In this document: positions 30,810 to 39,929 of the stretch, in pieces
Layout: each line of letters opens with the position of its first letter
Numbering within the stretch: the first letter of the stretch is position 1
DNA from: JAQGMV01 sp963828715
Lineage (GTDB): Bacteria; Pseudomonadota; Gammaproteobacteria; Burkholderiales; SG8-41
NCBI GenBank assembly: GCA_963828715.1
Contig: CAWHFX010000018.1
Location: 84,046-148,045 of the forward strand
Length of the DNA stretch: 64,000 nucleotides
Direction: 5' to 3'
Notes under the pieces: generated by a model
Seen by the model: only the letters and a program-made list of their open reading frames with translations
What the model was told of the DNA's origin: nothing
Databases searched by the model: none
Made by a program: the position numbers and the translations under genes

Positions 30810-33572
30810 ATGCTGACCGCGACTGTCATCGTTCTCGCGTCCTTCGCGTACGTGGCACTGCTGTTCGCGATCGCGTACTACGGCGACAAACGCGCCGATG
30901 CCGGCCGCAGCATCATCGCGAACCCGTATATCTACGCACTCTCGCTTGCAGTCTACTGCACGTCCTGGACTTTCTACGGCAGCGTCGGCCGCGCGGCGAC
31001 GAGCGGTGTCGGGTTCCTGCCGATCTATCTCGGCCCGACCCTCATGGCGGCGCTCTGGTGGTACGTGCTGTTGAAGATCGTGCGCATCAGCAAGGCGAAC
31101 CGCATCACATCGATCGCCGACTTCGTCGCATCGCGCTATGGCAAGAGTCAGATGCTGGGCGGACTCGTCACCGTCATTGCGGTCGTCGGCGTCGTGCCTT
31201 ACATCGCGCTGCAACTGAAAGCGATCTCGACGAGCTTCGCGATCATCCTTCAGTACCCGGCGGTCGTGATGCCGGACCAGCAGGGCGCGCGCCTGTTCCT
31301 CGGCGACACGACCTTCTATATCGCGATGCTGCTCGCGGCCTTCACGATTCTCTTCGGCACCCGCCATCTCGACGCAACGGAACGCCACGAGGGGCTGGTC
31401 GCCGCGGTCGCATTCGAATCGGTGATCAAGCTTCTCGCGTTCGTTGCAGTGGGCATTTTCGTCACCTTCGGCATGTACTCCGGCTTCGGCGACATCTTCG
31501 CGCGTGCGGCCGAGGTGCCGCAGCTCTCGGCGCTGCTGGTTCTCGGCGGGGCGAGCGGCAACTACACGACATGGGCCTCGCTCATGTTCCTTTCGATGCT
31601 GGCGATCATGTTCCTGCCGCGCCAGTTCCAGTTGTCCGTCGTCGAAAACGTGGATGAACGCCATATCCTGAAAGCCGCGTGGCTCTTCCCGCTCTATCTC
31701 CTCGCCATCAACGTGTTCGTCATGCCGATCGCACTGGGCGGGCTCATGCACTTCGCGCCCGGCGCCGATGCGGACACGTTCGTGCTGACGCTTCCGATTT
31801 CGCAGGCACAACCCGCGCTGGCGCTGTTCGCATTCGTCGGCGGTCTCTCGGCTGCCACGGGCATGGTCATCGTCGAAACGATCGCGCTTTCGACGATGGT
31901 GTGTAACGACCTCGTGATGCCGCTCATGCTGCGGTGGAAGCGGCTGCGGCTGACCGAACGGCGAGATCTGTCGGCGCTGCTGCTTGCGATCCGCCGCGGC
32001 GCGATCGTTGTCGTGCTCGTGCTCGGCTATCTTTACTTCTATCTCGCCGGCGAGGCCTATGCCCTCGTGTCGATCGGGCTCATCTCCTTCTCGGCCGTCG
32101 CACAATTCGCGCCCGCGATCATCGGCGGCATTTACTGGAAGGGCGGAACGCGCCTCGGGGCAATTTACGGGCTCGCCGCGGGTTTCGCAGTATGGGTTTA
32201 CACGCTCCTGGTACCGTCGTTCGCAAAATCGGGCTGGCTGCCGCTTACGCTCCTCAACGAAGGATTGTTCGGCTTCGAATTGGTGAAGCCGCAGCAGTTA
32301 TTCGGGCTGCGGGGACTCGACGAAATCACGCACTGCCTGTTCTGGAGCATGCTCGCGAACATCGGCTCTTACATCGGCATTTCGCTCGTGCAGCGGCCGA
32401 GCGCCGTGGAGCACCATCAGGCGGTGCTATTCGTCGACGCGCTCAGGCGGCCCGCGGCAACGGGTTCGCGCTTGTGGCGCGGCAGGGCTTCGGTTGCGGA
32501 TCTCTCGGAGCTTCTCGGCCGGTTTCTCGGGCCCCAACCCGCGCGCGAGGCACTTGCCGCGTACGCTGCCGCGCAGGGCGTCTCCCGTGTCGAAGACCTC
32601 ACGGCCGATGCGGGCCTCGTCCATCACGTCGAATCGCTCCTCGCCGGTGCGATCGGCAATGCGTCCGCCCGGGTAATGGTCGCGTCGGTCGTGCAGGAGG
32701 AACCGCTCGGACTGGAGGAAGTGCTCGGCATCATCGACGAAGCGTCGCAGGTGCTCGCCTACAGCCGGGAGCTCGAGCAGAAATCGCGGGAGCTCGAGAA
32801 CGCGACCGGCGAGCTTCGCGAGATGAATCGGCGCCTCCAGGAGCTCGATCGTCTGAAGGACGACTTCATTTCCACCGTGACGCACGAGCTGCGCACCCCG
32901 CTCACGTCGATCCGCGCCTTCTCCGAGATTCTGCGCGACAATCCCGAGCTCGAGAGCGCGCAACGTACGCGCTTTCTCGACATCATCATCAAGGAATCGG
33001 AGCGCCTCACCCGCCTCATCAACCAGGTGCTCGATCTCGCCAAGCTCGAGTCGGTCAACGCCGAGTGGCGCGAAACCGAAGTGGACGTGAAGGAGATCAT
33101 TGCGGACTCGCTCGTCGCCACGAGCCAGCTCTTCGAGGATCGGCACATTCACGTGACTACGGACCTGGAGCCGGTCCCCACGATCCTCGCCGACCGCGAC
33201 CAGCTGGTTCAGGTCATGCTCAATCTGCTGTCGAATGCAGCCAAGTTCTGCCGGCAGGGGGACGGCGAAGTGCAGGTGCGCCTCGTGCGTGAGGGCGGGA
33301 AAGTCCGCGTCGACGTGCGCGATAACGGGTCCGGCATCAGTGCCGAGAACCAGAAAATTATTTTCGAGAAGTTCCGTCAGGTCGGCGATACTTTGACCGA
33401 CAAGCCGCAAGGCTCGGGGCTGGGACTCCCGATCTCGCGCCGGATCATCAATCGTTTCGGCGGCGATTTCTGGGTCGAGAGCCGGCCCGGCGAGGGCGCG
33501 ACGTTTTCGTTCACACTTCCTGTCGCGCTCGACGTACGGCCACGTGCCTCAGTAACGGCAGGCGGAGCGTGA
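30810..33572 (+). CDS. CrbS/CbrA-like sodium-solute symporter histidine kinase
   Basis: This 920-residue protein joins a symporter domain of about 13 helices (residues 1-520; AVYCTSWTFYGSVG near 50) to a coiled linker, a HisKA domain with the phospho-acceptor His in FISTVTHELRTPLTSIRAF (about residue 692) and an HATPase domain (LLSNAAKFC, DVRDNGSGI, GSGLGLPISRRII). Such CrbS/CbrA-type kinases are known to govern acetate switching or C/N balance. It is between acs and a receiver protein, so control of acs is the likely role. The ligand is not shown by the sequence. Confidence 0.9.
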   Translation: MLTATVIVLASFAYVALLFAIAYYGDKRADAGRSIIANPYIYALSLAVYCTSWTFYGSVGRAATSGVGFLPIYLGPTLMAALWWYVLLKIVRISKANRITSIADFVASRYGKSQMLGGLVTVIAVVGVVPYIALQLKAISTSFAIILQYPAVVMPDQQGARLFLGDTTFYIAMLLAAFTILFGTRHLDATERHEGLVAAVAFESVIKLLAFVAVGIFVTFGMYSGFGDIFARAAEVPQLSALLVLGGASGNYTTWASLMFLSMLAIMFLPRQFQLSVVENVDERHILKAAWLFPLYLLAINVFVMPIALGGLMHFAPGADADTFVLTLPISQAQPALALFAFVGGLSAATGMVIVETIALSTMVCNDLVMPLMLRWKRLRLTERRDLSALLLAIRRGAIVVVLVLGYLYFYLAGEAYALVSIGLISFSAVAQFAPAIIGGIYWKGGTRLGAIYGLAAGFAVWVYTLLVPSFAKSGWLPLTLLNEGLFGFELVKPQQLFGLRGLDEITHCLFWSMLANIGSYIGISLVQRPSAVEHHQAVLFVDALRRPAATGSRLWRGRASVADLSELLGRFLGPQPAREALAAYAAAQGVSRVEDLTADAGLVHHVESLLAGAIGNASARVMVASVVQEEPLGLEEVLGIIDEASQVLAYSRELEQKSRELENATGELREMNRRLQELDRLKDDFISTVTHELRTPLTSIRAFSEILRDNPELESAQRTRFLDIIIKESERLTRLINQVLDLAKLESVNAEWRETEVDVKEIIADSLVATSQLFEDRHIHVTTDLEPVPTILADRDQLVQVMLNLLSNAAKFCRQGDGEVQVRLVREGGKVRVDVRDNGSGISAENQKIIFEKFRQVGDTLTDKPQGSGLGLPISRRIINRFGGDFWVESRPGEGATFSFTLPVALDVRPRASVTAGGA

Positions 33573-33573
33573 C

Positions 33574-33939
33574 ATGCCAAAGAAGGTGCTGATCGCCGAA
33601 GACGAGCCGAATATCGCGGTATCGCTCGAATTCCTCCTCGAGCAGAGCGGCTTCGAGACCCGCACGGTGGGGGACGGCGAAGAGGCGTTGCGCACGGCGC
33701 GCGAATTTCGGCCCGATCTCATGCTGCTCGATGTGATGCTGCCGCTCAGGAACGGCTTCGAGGTGTGTCAGCTCGTACGCGAAGCGCCGGAGCTCATTGC
33801 GATGAAAATCGTCATGCTGACGGCGAAGGGGCGCGACACCGAAGTTGCGAAAGGCCTCGCGCTCGGGGCGGACGCGTACATCACGAAGCCGTTCGCGACG
33901 AAGGACCTGCTCGAAACGATCAAGCGCCTCCTGGACTGA
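33574..33939 (+). CDS. Single-domain response regulator
   Basis: This 121-residue protein is a bare receiver domain: acidic pocket EDEPN, phospho-acceptor Asp in DLMLLDVMLPLRNG (about residue 52), Thr in VMLTAKG and Lys in ITKPF. It has no DNA-binding output. It starts one base after the kinase stop codon and lies three bases before the next gene, so it is the likely phosphorylation partner of the symporter-kinase. The usual CrbR partner of such kinases has a LuxR-type output, which is absent here. Confidence 0.93.
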   Translation: MPKKVLIAEDEPNIAVSLEFLLEQSGFETRTVGDGEEALRTAREFRPDLMLLDVMLPLRNGFEVCQLVREAPELIAMKIVMLTAKGRDTEVAKGLALGADAYITKPFATKDLLETIKRLLD

Positions 33940-33942
33940 GAG

Positions 33943-36105
33943 ATGAGGGCCCGGCTCGCCGCAGTCTGGGTTATGTGCCTCGCGCTCCTTTTCGGTACGC
34001 AGGCGCTGGTCTTCCTGATTCTGGACAGCGCACTCGAGGGTGAGAGCCGTCTCGCGTTCCACCGCGTGCTCGCTGACAACGCGGATGCCCTCGTGGTCGC
34101 GGCCGCGATCGTAATCGTCGTGAGCGGCTTCGTCGCCTACTGGATTGCGAACAGGCACTTCGCGCCCGCTCGCCGCCTGAGCGAGTCTCTGCGCCTCATC
34201 GCGGGAAGCAATGCCGGCCACCGCGCGGAGCCCGCAGGTGCGACCGAGATGCGCGAGCTCGCGACCGCAGTGAACGTCCTCGCCGCACGCCATGAGAATG
34301 CGATCCAGGACGTGCAGGCGCGCGTGACGGAAGCCCGTGCCGAGGCGGATGAGCAGAGAAATCGGCTGGCGGCGCTCATGTCGGAGCTGACGCAAAGCGT
34401 GATGGTGTGCAACGCCGAGGGTCGCATCCTGCTCTACAACGAACGCGCGCGCAGCATGTTCAGCGAGCCCGCGGCCGACAAAGAGGCACCGGTCGCGTAC
34501 GTCGGACTCGGACGCTCGGTGTTCACCCTGCTGGAAAGCGACCTGCTTTCGCACGCACTCGAGCAACTACGCCATCACCTCTCACGCGGCGACGCGCGAC
34601 CGGTGGCCGTGTTCATGGCGGCGCTCCGAGGCGGAACGCTCGCCCGCGTACAGATGGCGCCCGTCCCTGCTGCGGCCGACGACACCGCAGGCGTCGATGA
34701 GGCGCTCGCGGGATTCGTACTGCTGCTGGAGGACATCGGCGAGGAAGTACGCCGTGCCGAACGTTCGGACCACCTGCTGCAGGATCTCACAGAGCGTGTG
34801 CGCAGCGCGCTGGGCGGCGTGCGCGCGGCGGTCGAGAACCTGGTGAATTACCCGGACATGCCGGCGGAGCGGCGCCGCCAGTTCACCGGCATCATCCGCG
34901 AAGAAGCCGATCGGCTTACGGTCAAGCTCGATCGCACGATGCGCGAGTACTCGGACTATGTGCGCAGCCAGCGCTCGCTCGAACAGATCCGGGTGGCGGA
35001 CTTGATCGACGTCATCCGGCATCGCGTCGAAACGCGGCTTGGCCTGCTCACCGGTATCGAGGACGTCGATGCTTCGCTGTGGGTCGTCGTGGACAGCTAC
35101 ACCATGGTCCAGGCGGTCTCCTATCTCGCATCACAGCTCAAGGAAAATCTCGGCGTGCGGGCAGTGCGGCTCGGGGCCGTGGCGGCTGGGCGGCATGCAC
35201 GTATCGAGCTCACGTGGATCGGCGCGACGCTCGCGGCCTCCACTGCGCTGACATGGGAAAACGAGGCGCTTACGACGGGCGGAGAAACGAGCCCGCTCAC
35301 GTTCCGCGAGGTGCTGGAGCGGCACCGGGGCGAGGCTTGGTACGAGCCCGGCAGAGCGCAGCGGCGTTCCTCTTTTCGCCTCTTGTTGCCGCTCGCCGAT
35401 CCTGGCAGCGCGTCGCAGGCGCCGAATGTGCGCGCGGGACGGCCCGTCTACTACGACTTCGATCTCTTTCAGCGGTCGGAACAGGCCTCCGCGCTCGACG
35501 ACGCGCCGCTCGCCGAGCTGGCGTATACCGTGTTCGACACGGAAACGACGGGGCTCGAGCCTTCGGCGGGAGACGAAATCATCGCGATCGGCGCGGTTCG
35601 CATCGTCAATGGCCGGCTGCTCGTCGATGAGCACTTCGACCGTCTCGTCGATCCGCGCCGCCCGCTGCGGCCGGAATCGATCGCGATCCACGGCATCGGG
35701 CCGGAGAGGCTCGAAGGTCAGCCCACGCTCGACAAGGTACTGCCGGGATTCCACAAGTTCTGCGAAGAGACGGTGCTCGTCGGACACAACGTGGCGTTCG
35801 ACATGCGTTTCCTCGAACTGAAGGAGCGTGAGACCGGCGTCCGCTTCACGCAACCGGTGCTCGATACACTGCTTCTTTCCGCAATCGTGCATGGCCATCT
35901 CGGCACGAACGAGCACCAGCTCGAGGCGATCGCGCAGCGCCTTGCGATCAAGGTCGTCGAACGCCATAGCGCGCTCGGCGACGCCATGATCACTGGAGAA
36001 GTGTTTCTGAAGATGCTCCCGCTGCTCGCAGAGCGCGGCATCGTGACGCTCAAGCAGGCGCGTGAGGCCTCGGCGCGCACGCAATACGCGCGCCTTCGAT
36101 ATTGA
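33943..36105 (+). CDS. Membrane sensor-like protein fused to DnaQ-type exonuclease
   Basis: This 720-residue protein has two N-terminal helices (residues 6-27 and 48-70), a HAMP-like and coiled segment, a PAS-like domain (about 150-250), a histidine kinase-like region and a C-terminal DEDDh exonuclease (about 525-700). The exonuclease residues are present: FDTETTGLEP, HNVAFDMRFLELK and HSALGDAMITGEV. In the kinase-like part the usual His-Glu is replaced (LTERVRSALGGVRA) and the ATP-binding boxes are not recognisable, so it is probably not a working kinase. It is last in the unit with the kinase and receiver. Confidence 0.85.
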   Translation: MRARLAAVWVMCLALLFGTQALVFLILDSALEGESRLAFHRVLADNADALVVAAAIVIVVSGFVAYWIANRHFAPARRLSESLRLIAGSNAGHRAEPAGATEMRELATAVNVLAARHENAIQDVQARVTEARAEADEQRNRLAALMSELTQSVMVCNAEGRILLYNERARSMFSEPAADKEAPVAYVGLGRSVFTLLESDLLSHALEQLRHHLSRGDARPVAVFMAALRGGTLARVQMAPVPAAADDTAGVDEALAGFVLLLEDIGEEVRRAERSDHLLQDLTERVRSALGGVRAAVENLVNYPDMPAERRRQFTGIIREEADRLTVKLDRTMREYSDYVRSQRSLEQIRVADLIDVIRHRVETRLGLLTGIEDVDASLWVVVDSYTMVQAVSYLASQLKENLGVRAVRLGAVAAGRHARIELTWIGATLAASTALTWENEALTTGGETSPLTFREVLERHRGEAWYEPGRAQRRSSFRLLLPLADPGSASQAPNVRAGRPVYYDFDLFQRSEQASALDDAPLAELAYTVFDTETTGLEPSAGDEIIAIGAVRIVNGRLLVDEHFDRLVDPRRPLRPESIAIHGIGPERLEGQPTLDKVLPGFHKFCEETVLVGHNVAFDMRFLELKERETGVRFTQPVLDTLLLSAIVHGHLGTNEHQLEAIAQRLAIKVVERHSALGDAMITGEVFLKMLPLLAERGIVTLKQAREASARTQYARLRY

Positions 36106-36107
36106 TA

Positions 36108-36425
36108 GGTGGCGAGGCCGGAGCGCAGGCGAGCGCCCCCGACACATAACGAAGGAAAGGAGGTTACGGAGGGAAACCATCGATGTCCCTCTGTTCCGTA
36201 GGGTGGCGAGGCCCGAGCGCAGGCGAGCGCCCCCGACACATAACGAAGGAAAGGAGGTTACGGAGGGAAACCATCGGTGTCCCTCTGTTCCGTAGGGTGG
36301 CGAGGCCCGAGCGCAGGCGAGCGCCCCCGACACATAACGAAGGAAAGGAGGTTACGGAGGGAAACCATCGGTGTCCCTCTGTTCCGTAGGGTGGCGAGGC
36401 CCGAGCGCAGGCGAGCGCCACCCCC
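36108..36425. repeat. 94-bp tandem repeat, three and a third copies
   Basis: Units begin GGTGGCGAGGCC at 36108, 36202, 36296 and 36390 (the last partial). Copies two and three look identical, and copy one differs at two positions. The unit contains GGTTACGGAGGGAAACCATC. The array fills the whole space between two convergent genes, and its end contains the stop of the DUF294 gene. A diverged single copy lies at 15263-15425. Confidence 0.95.
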
Positions 36426-37474
36426 TACACGCCGTAGCCCCCGAGGGTGGTATAAGCGCGTGCCAGGCGCTTCTGCAGCCGTATCGCTTCACGCATCGCG
36501 CACTTTATCGCCGCCCGTACGGGTCCATCGAGCGTATGCGGCTCGATGACGTTGCCCGGCTGCCGGGCTCCGGCGACGTCGTACGCCTGAAGCCGAATGC
36601 GCAGCCGTTGCATGGATAGAAAAGCCTCGACACACGCTGTCGCCTGCGCTTCCGGAACGCGGCCGCGTGTCGCCGCTTCGCGCAGCCTCTGCACCGTCCC
36701 GGTCGCCGTCGCGCCCGTCCCGAGACTGTAGACACGCGCGGCGTCCACGAAAGGCGTGATCGCGTTCACCTTGAGATCGAGCGCATCCGGTATGCCGCCA
36801 TGTGTGGTCAGCACGAACCCGCCGAAGAGGCCGAGGGGCGGCCGGTTGAGGAGCGCGTTCTGGGTCATCTGGAACAGAAAGCGGGTATGTCCCTGCGCAC
36901 GTTCAGCCAGCCAGCCGCGAAGTTCGCCTGCAAGGCTCGCGGTGCCATGCAGTGCGCGAAAATCGAAGAAGATCGCCGCATTGAGCAACGCCTGCGGGTC
37001 GCTCCAGTCGATCCAGCGCGCGAAGCGCTCCTTCCATTCGCCGAAGCTCAGGCACCATTGCGGATTGCTCGCCATGATGCCGCCGCGGCAGAGCGGAATG
37101 CCGCAGCGACTCATTGCTTGGTTCACTTCGAGTGCGGCGGGGACGAGACGCGCGCGGACCTCATCGGGCGGCCGCGCTTCAGAGAAGATGATCGCGTTGT
37201 CCTGGTCGGTGTGCAGGGTCTGCTCGTAACGGCCTTCACTGCCCAGGACGATCCAGCAACATTTCTCGGGCAGGACCTCGTCCGGCACGATGAGCTGGAT
37301 CAGACGCGACGAGATGAAATCGTTGGTCGTGGAAATGAAGGACGTGATCTCGGAGACGGCGACGTCCTGCTCGACCATCGCACGCGCGATGTCGCGGAGG
37401 CGGGCAGCGAGCGGCACGAGCGCTTCGACGCCCGTCGCCTCGCGGATTGCGCTGGTCAGCTCACTCGGACTCAC
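36425..37474 (-). CDS. DUF294 nucleotidyltransferase-like protein, short form
   Basis: This 349-residue protein has the DUF294 nucleotidyltransferase-like core (WIVLGSEGRYEQTLHTDQDNAIIF) and its C-terminal partner domain (about residues 200-340). The GSEGR and D-x-D residues suggest nucleotide transfer, similar to the GlnD-type fold. Most relatives also carry CBS and cyclic-nucleotide-binding domains at the N-terminus. These are missing here; the frame begins with GTG right after a hairpin. It follows actP on the same strand, as in other acetate loci that I recall. Confidence 0.85.
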   Translation of the reverse strand: MSPSELTSAIREATGVEALVPLAARLRDIARAMVEQDVAVSEITSFISTTNDFISSRLIQLIVPDEVLPEKCCWIVLGSEGRYEQTLHTDQDNAIIFSEARPPDEVRARLVPAALEVNQAMSRCGIPLCRGGIMASNPQWCLSFGEWKERFARWIDWSDPQALLNAAIFFDFRALHGTASLAGELRGWLAERAQGHTRFLFQMTQNALLNRPPLGLFGGFVLTTHGGIPDALDLKVNAITPFVDAARVYSLGTGATATGTVQRLREAATRGRVPEAQATACVEAFLSMQRLRIRLQAYDVAGARQPGNVIEPHTLDGPVRAAIKCAMREAIRLQKRLARAYTTLGGYGV

Positions 37475-37490
37475 GCGCTCGCAAACAGTT

Positions 37491-37515
37491 GCAGGCCGCG
37501 ACGGGCGCGGCCTGC
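37491..37515 (-). terminator. Long GC hairpin after actP
   Basis: GCAGGCCGCG, a five-base loop and CGCGGCCTGC form a perfect 10-bp stem between the actP stop and the DUF294 start. The minus-strand side is followed by AACTGTTTGC, with only a weak T-run. It probably ends most actP transcripts. Confidence 0.6.
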
Positions 37516-37563
37516 GAAGTCCGTTTCAGGCCGCTGAGAAGCCCGAGAAGAAACGAGGCCGTC

Positions 37564-39465
37564 TCAATGCGCTGCGGCGGCAGCCCGGCCGATGCCCGTA
37601 TTCGAACGGACGAAAAGCTCGTCCCAGATGTCCTCCGCTCGCCGATCGCGGTAGAGCAATGAACCGAGAAACACCGCGAGGAAGCCGAGTGGAATCGAAA
37701 TCAGACCCGGGTTGCGCAGGTCGATCAGCGGTTTCTCGAGGCCGACGAGGCTCGTGCGCGAATCGCCCAGTCCATCGATAGTCTTCTTCGCCACAGCCCT
37801 GGCATTCTCCGCAGCCGTAAGTTGTTTCTGGAGCTTCGCAGTGGCCTCGGGTTCGGTCGTCGCCGCCAGGTCCGCCTTGATCTTCTCGATGCGTTGGGTC
37901 TGCGTCTCGATCACCTTCTGCTGCGTGGCCCTGACCTGCAGCGGATAAACCACGTTGGGCGATACGAGCACGAGCCCGATCGCCGTGAGAGTACCGACGA
38001 CAAGTCCCGCAACGACGCCGGCTGTATTGCAACGCTTCCAGTAGAGCGTGAGAAGCACAACCGGCAGGTTGGCCGATGCGGCAACGGCAAACGCGAGGGC
38101 GACGAGATGCGCCACGTTCTGCCCCTTTGCGAGGATGCCGATGACGATCGCCAGCGCACCGACGATGAGCGAGCAGATACGAGCAGCGCGGCGTTCCTCT
38201 TCGTCGGTCGCGTGCTCGCCCTTGATCACACCAACCCAGATGTCATGCGACATCGCGGAGGCCGCAGCCAGCACCAGGCCGGCGACAACCGCGACGATCG
38301 TGGCAAACGCGACCGCCGCGACGAACGCCAGCATGAAATTGCCGAGCATCGACTCGGGACCGCCGCCCAGGAACTGCGCGAGCAGGGGCGCCGCCATGTT
38401 GCCGCCGGGGTCGATTGCCGTGATCGCAGGCGCGCCCACGAGAATCGCGGCGCCGTGTCCGAGGAAGAGCGTGAGCACGTAGAAGCCGCCAATGATGGCC
38501 ATCGCCCAGATCACCGAAGTGCGAGCAGCCTGCGCCGTGGGCACGGTAAAGAAACGCATGAGTATGTGCGGCAGTCCCGCGGTGCCGAGCACCAGCGCCA
38601 TGCCGAGCGAGATCTGGTCGATCGGATTCTTGAACAGCAGTGCAGGCTCGAGGAATCGCTGCCCCAGTTCCTGCGGCGTCATGTTCCGCGCGGCATCGCC
38701 GAGCAGGGTTGCCACTCTCGCCTGCACCTTGGGATCGTCAACGACGGCCTGCATGAATGACGGCAGGCTGAAGCCGTACTGCGACCAGACCCACACCGTC
38801 ATCACCAGTGAGGCGATGACGAGGAGCACCGCCTTGATGATCTGAACCCAGGTGGTCGCGACCATGCCGCCGAAGAGCACATAGGCCAGCATCAGCACGC
38901 CGACCGCGGCAACCGAGATCTCGTACTCGATACCGATCAGGGTTTTCACGAGCACGCCGCCGCCGACCATCTGCGCAGTCAGATAGAAGGTGGAAACGGT
39001 GATCGTGGAGAGCGCCATCACGGTGCGCACCAGCTTGGGATTGTTGCGGAACGCGAGAATGTCACCGAGGGTGAACTTGCCGATGTTGCGGCACGGCTCC
39101 GCGATCACGAGCAGCACCGTGATATAGGCGACGAGCCAGCCCACGGAGTACATGAAGCCGTCGTAGCCGTTCAACGAAATCAAACCGGCGATACCCAGGA
39201 ACGAGGCCGCGGAAAGATAGTCGCCGGCGATCGCCCACCCATTTTGAAGCCCGCTCACACCGCCGCCAGCTGCATAGAAGTCGGCGGCGGTCTTGACGCG
39301 CTTCGCCGCGAGATAGGTCATGAACATGGTCACGCCGATGATGGCCGCAAACACGGTAAGCGTGAGCCACTGGTAACGTGGAGGGATGGCCTGGGCGAAG
39401 GCGTTATCGGCGAAGGCCAGCAGCGTGGCCGCGAGCGCTGCGCATCTCGCACGGAATGTTTTCAT
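37564..39465 (-). CDS. actP: Cation/acetate symporter ActP
   Basis: This 633-residue sodium-solute symporter has a signal-like first helix (MKTFRARCAALAATLLAFADNAFA), about 13 further helices and GDYLSAASFLGIAGLISLNGYDGFMYSVGW, typical of ActP. It carries an extra charged coiled insert near the C-terminus (QQKVIETQTQRIEKIKADLAA...) before the last helix. It imports acetate. The ATG at 39465 follows GGAGGT and overlaps the DUF485 gene stop in ATGA. The frame stays open upstream only as a shadow of DUF485. Confidence 0.93.
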   Translation of the reverse strand: MKTFRARCAALAATLLAFADNAFAQAIPPRYQWLTLTVFAAIIGVTMFMTYLAAKRVKTAADFYAAGGGVSGLQNGWAIAGDYLSAASFLGIAGLISLNGYDGFMYSVGWLVAYITVLLVIAEPCRNIGKFTLGDILAFRNNPKLVRTVMALSTITVSTFYLTAQMVGGGVLVKTLIGIEYEISVAAVGVLMLAYVLFGGMVATTWVQIIKAVLLVIASLVMTVWVWSQYGFSLPSFMQAVVDDPKVQARVATLLGDAARNMTPQELGQRFLEPALLFKNPIDQISLGMALVLGTAGLPHILMRFFTVPTAQAARTSVIWAMAIIGGFYVLTLFLGHGAAILVGAPAITAIDPGGNMAAPLLAQFLGGGPESMLGNFMLAFVAAVAFATIVAVVAGLVLAAASAMSHDIWVGVIKGEHATDEEERRAARICSLIVGALAIVIGILAKGQNVAHLVALAFAVAASANLPVVLLTLYWKRCNTAGVVAGLVVGTLTAIGLVLVSPNVVYPLQVRATQQKVIETQTQRIEKIKADLAATTEPEATAKLQKQLTAAENARAVAKKTIDGLGDSRTSLVGLEKPLIDLRNPGLISIPLGFLAVFLGSLLYRDRRAEDIWDELFVRSNTGIGRAAAAAH

Positions 39466-39791
39466 CGAACACCTCCGGACCGGTAAACCTCGTTTGCGAG
39501 TTGCTCGGCCATCGCGTCGTAGTCCCGCGCTTTGCGCGCATAGATGAAGGCGATCAGCCAGGCGACCACGAACTCCGACAAAGCAAAGAGATAACCGATG
39601 TTGATGACACCCCACACCTTGATCTTGAACAGATCCGTGAGGTACGCGGCGCCGATCGGCAAGGCGAAGTAGTAGATCACCGAGAATGCCATCAGGCCCC
39701 ACAGAAACGCGCTCTTTCTGCGGTGAAGCTCCTGGAATCGTGGATCGGCTTCGATTCTCGACCAATCGAGCGCGGCGGGTACAACGGCCAT
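39462..39791 (-). CDS. DUF485 membrane protein, ActP partner
   Basis: This 109-residue YjcH-like protein has two helices (AFLWGLMAFSVIYYFALPIGAAYL and VINIGYLFALSEFVVAWLIAFIYARKARDYDAMAE). It is regularly encoded before actP, and here the two genes overlap by four bases (ATGA), so they are translated together. AGAGGG precedes the ATG at 39791. Its role with the acetate symporter is not established. Confidence 0.93.
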   Translation of the reverse strand: MAVVPAALDWSRIEADPRFQELHRRKSAFLWGLMAFSVIYYFALPIGAAYLTDLFKIKVWGVINIGYLFALSEFVVAWLIAFIYARKARDYDAMAEQLANEVYRSGGVR

Positions 39792-39817
39792 AATCGTTTT
39801 CCCTCTGACGGTTTGTG

Positions 39818-39857
39818 TACCCGCGGGACCTTCGACCTGTACTCCGCGGGTCCTTCT
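39818..39857. promoter_or_regulatory. Direct repeat upstream of the DUF485-actP operon
   Basis: GTACCCGCGGGACCTTC (39818-39834) is repeated as GTACTCCGCGGGTCCTTC (39840-39857), 22 bases apart, about two helix turns. It lies 27 bases before the operon start, near a TATAAA (minus strand, about 39,864-39,869). This arrangement suggests a regulator-binding site. The regulator is unknown. Confidence 0.4.
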
Positions 39858-39929
39858 ATTTGTTTATAGCCTGCCGATGTATGAGAGCACCGAGCGGCAG
39901 CCCTGTCAACGTTGGTCATCCAAAGCACA

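Noticed and set aside
30750..32105. 451-codon open frame opposite the symporter-kinase
   Set aside because: Composition typical of an antisense shadow (rich in Arg, His, Glu, Asp) with no domain; the kinase is certain.
36108..36425. CRISPR array at the 94-bp repeats
   Set aside because: Units are contiguous and almost identical along their full length, with no unique spacers and no cas genes nearby.
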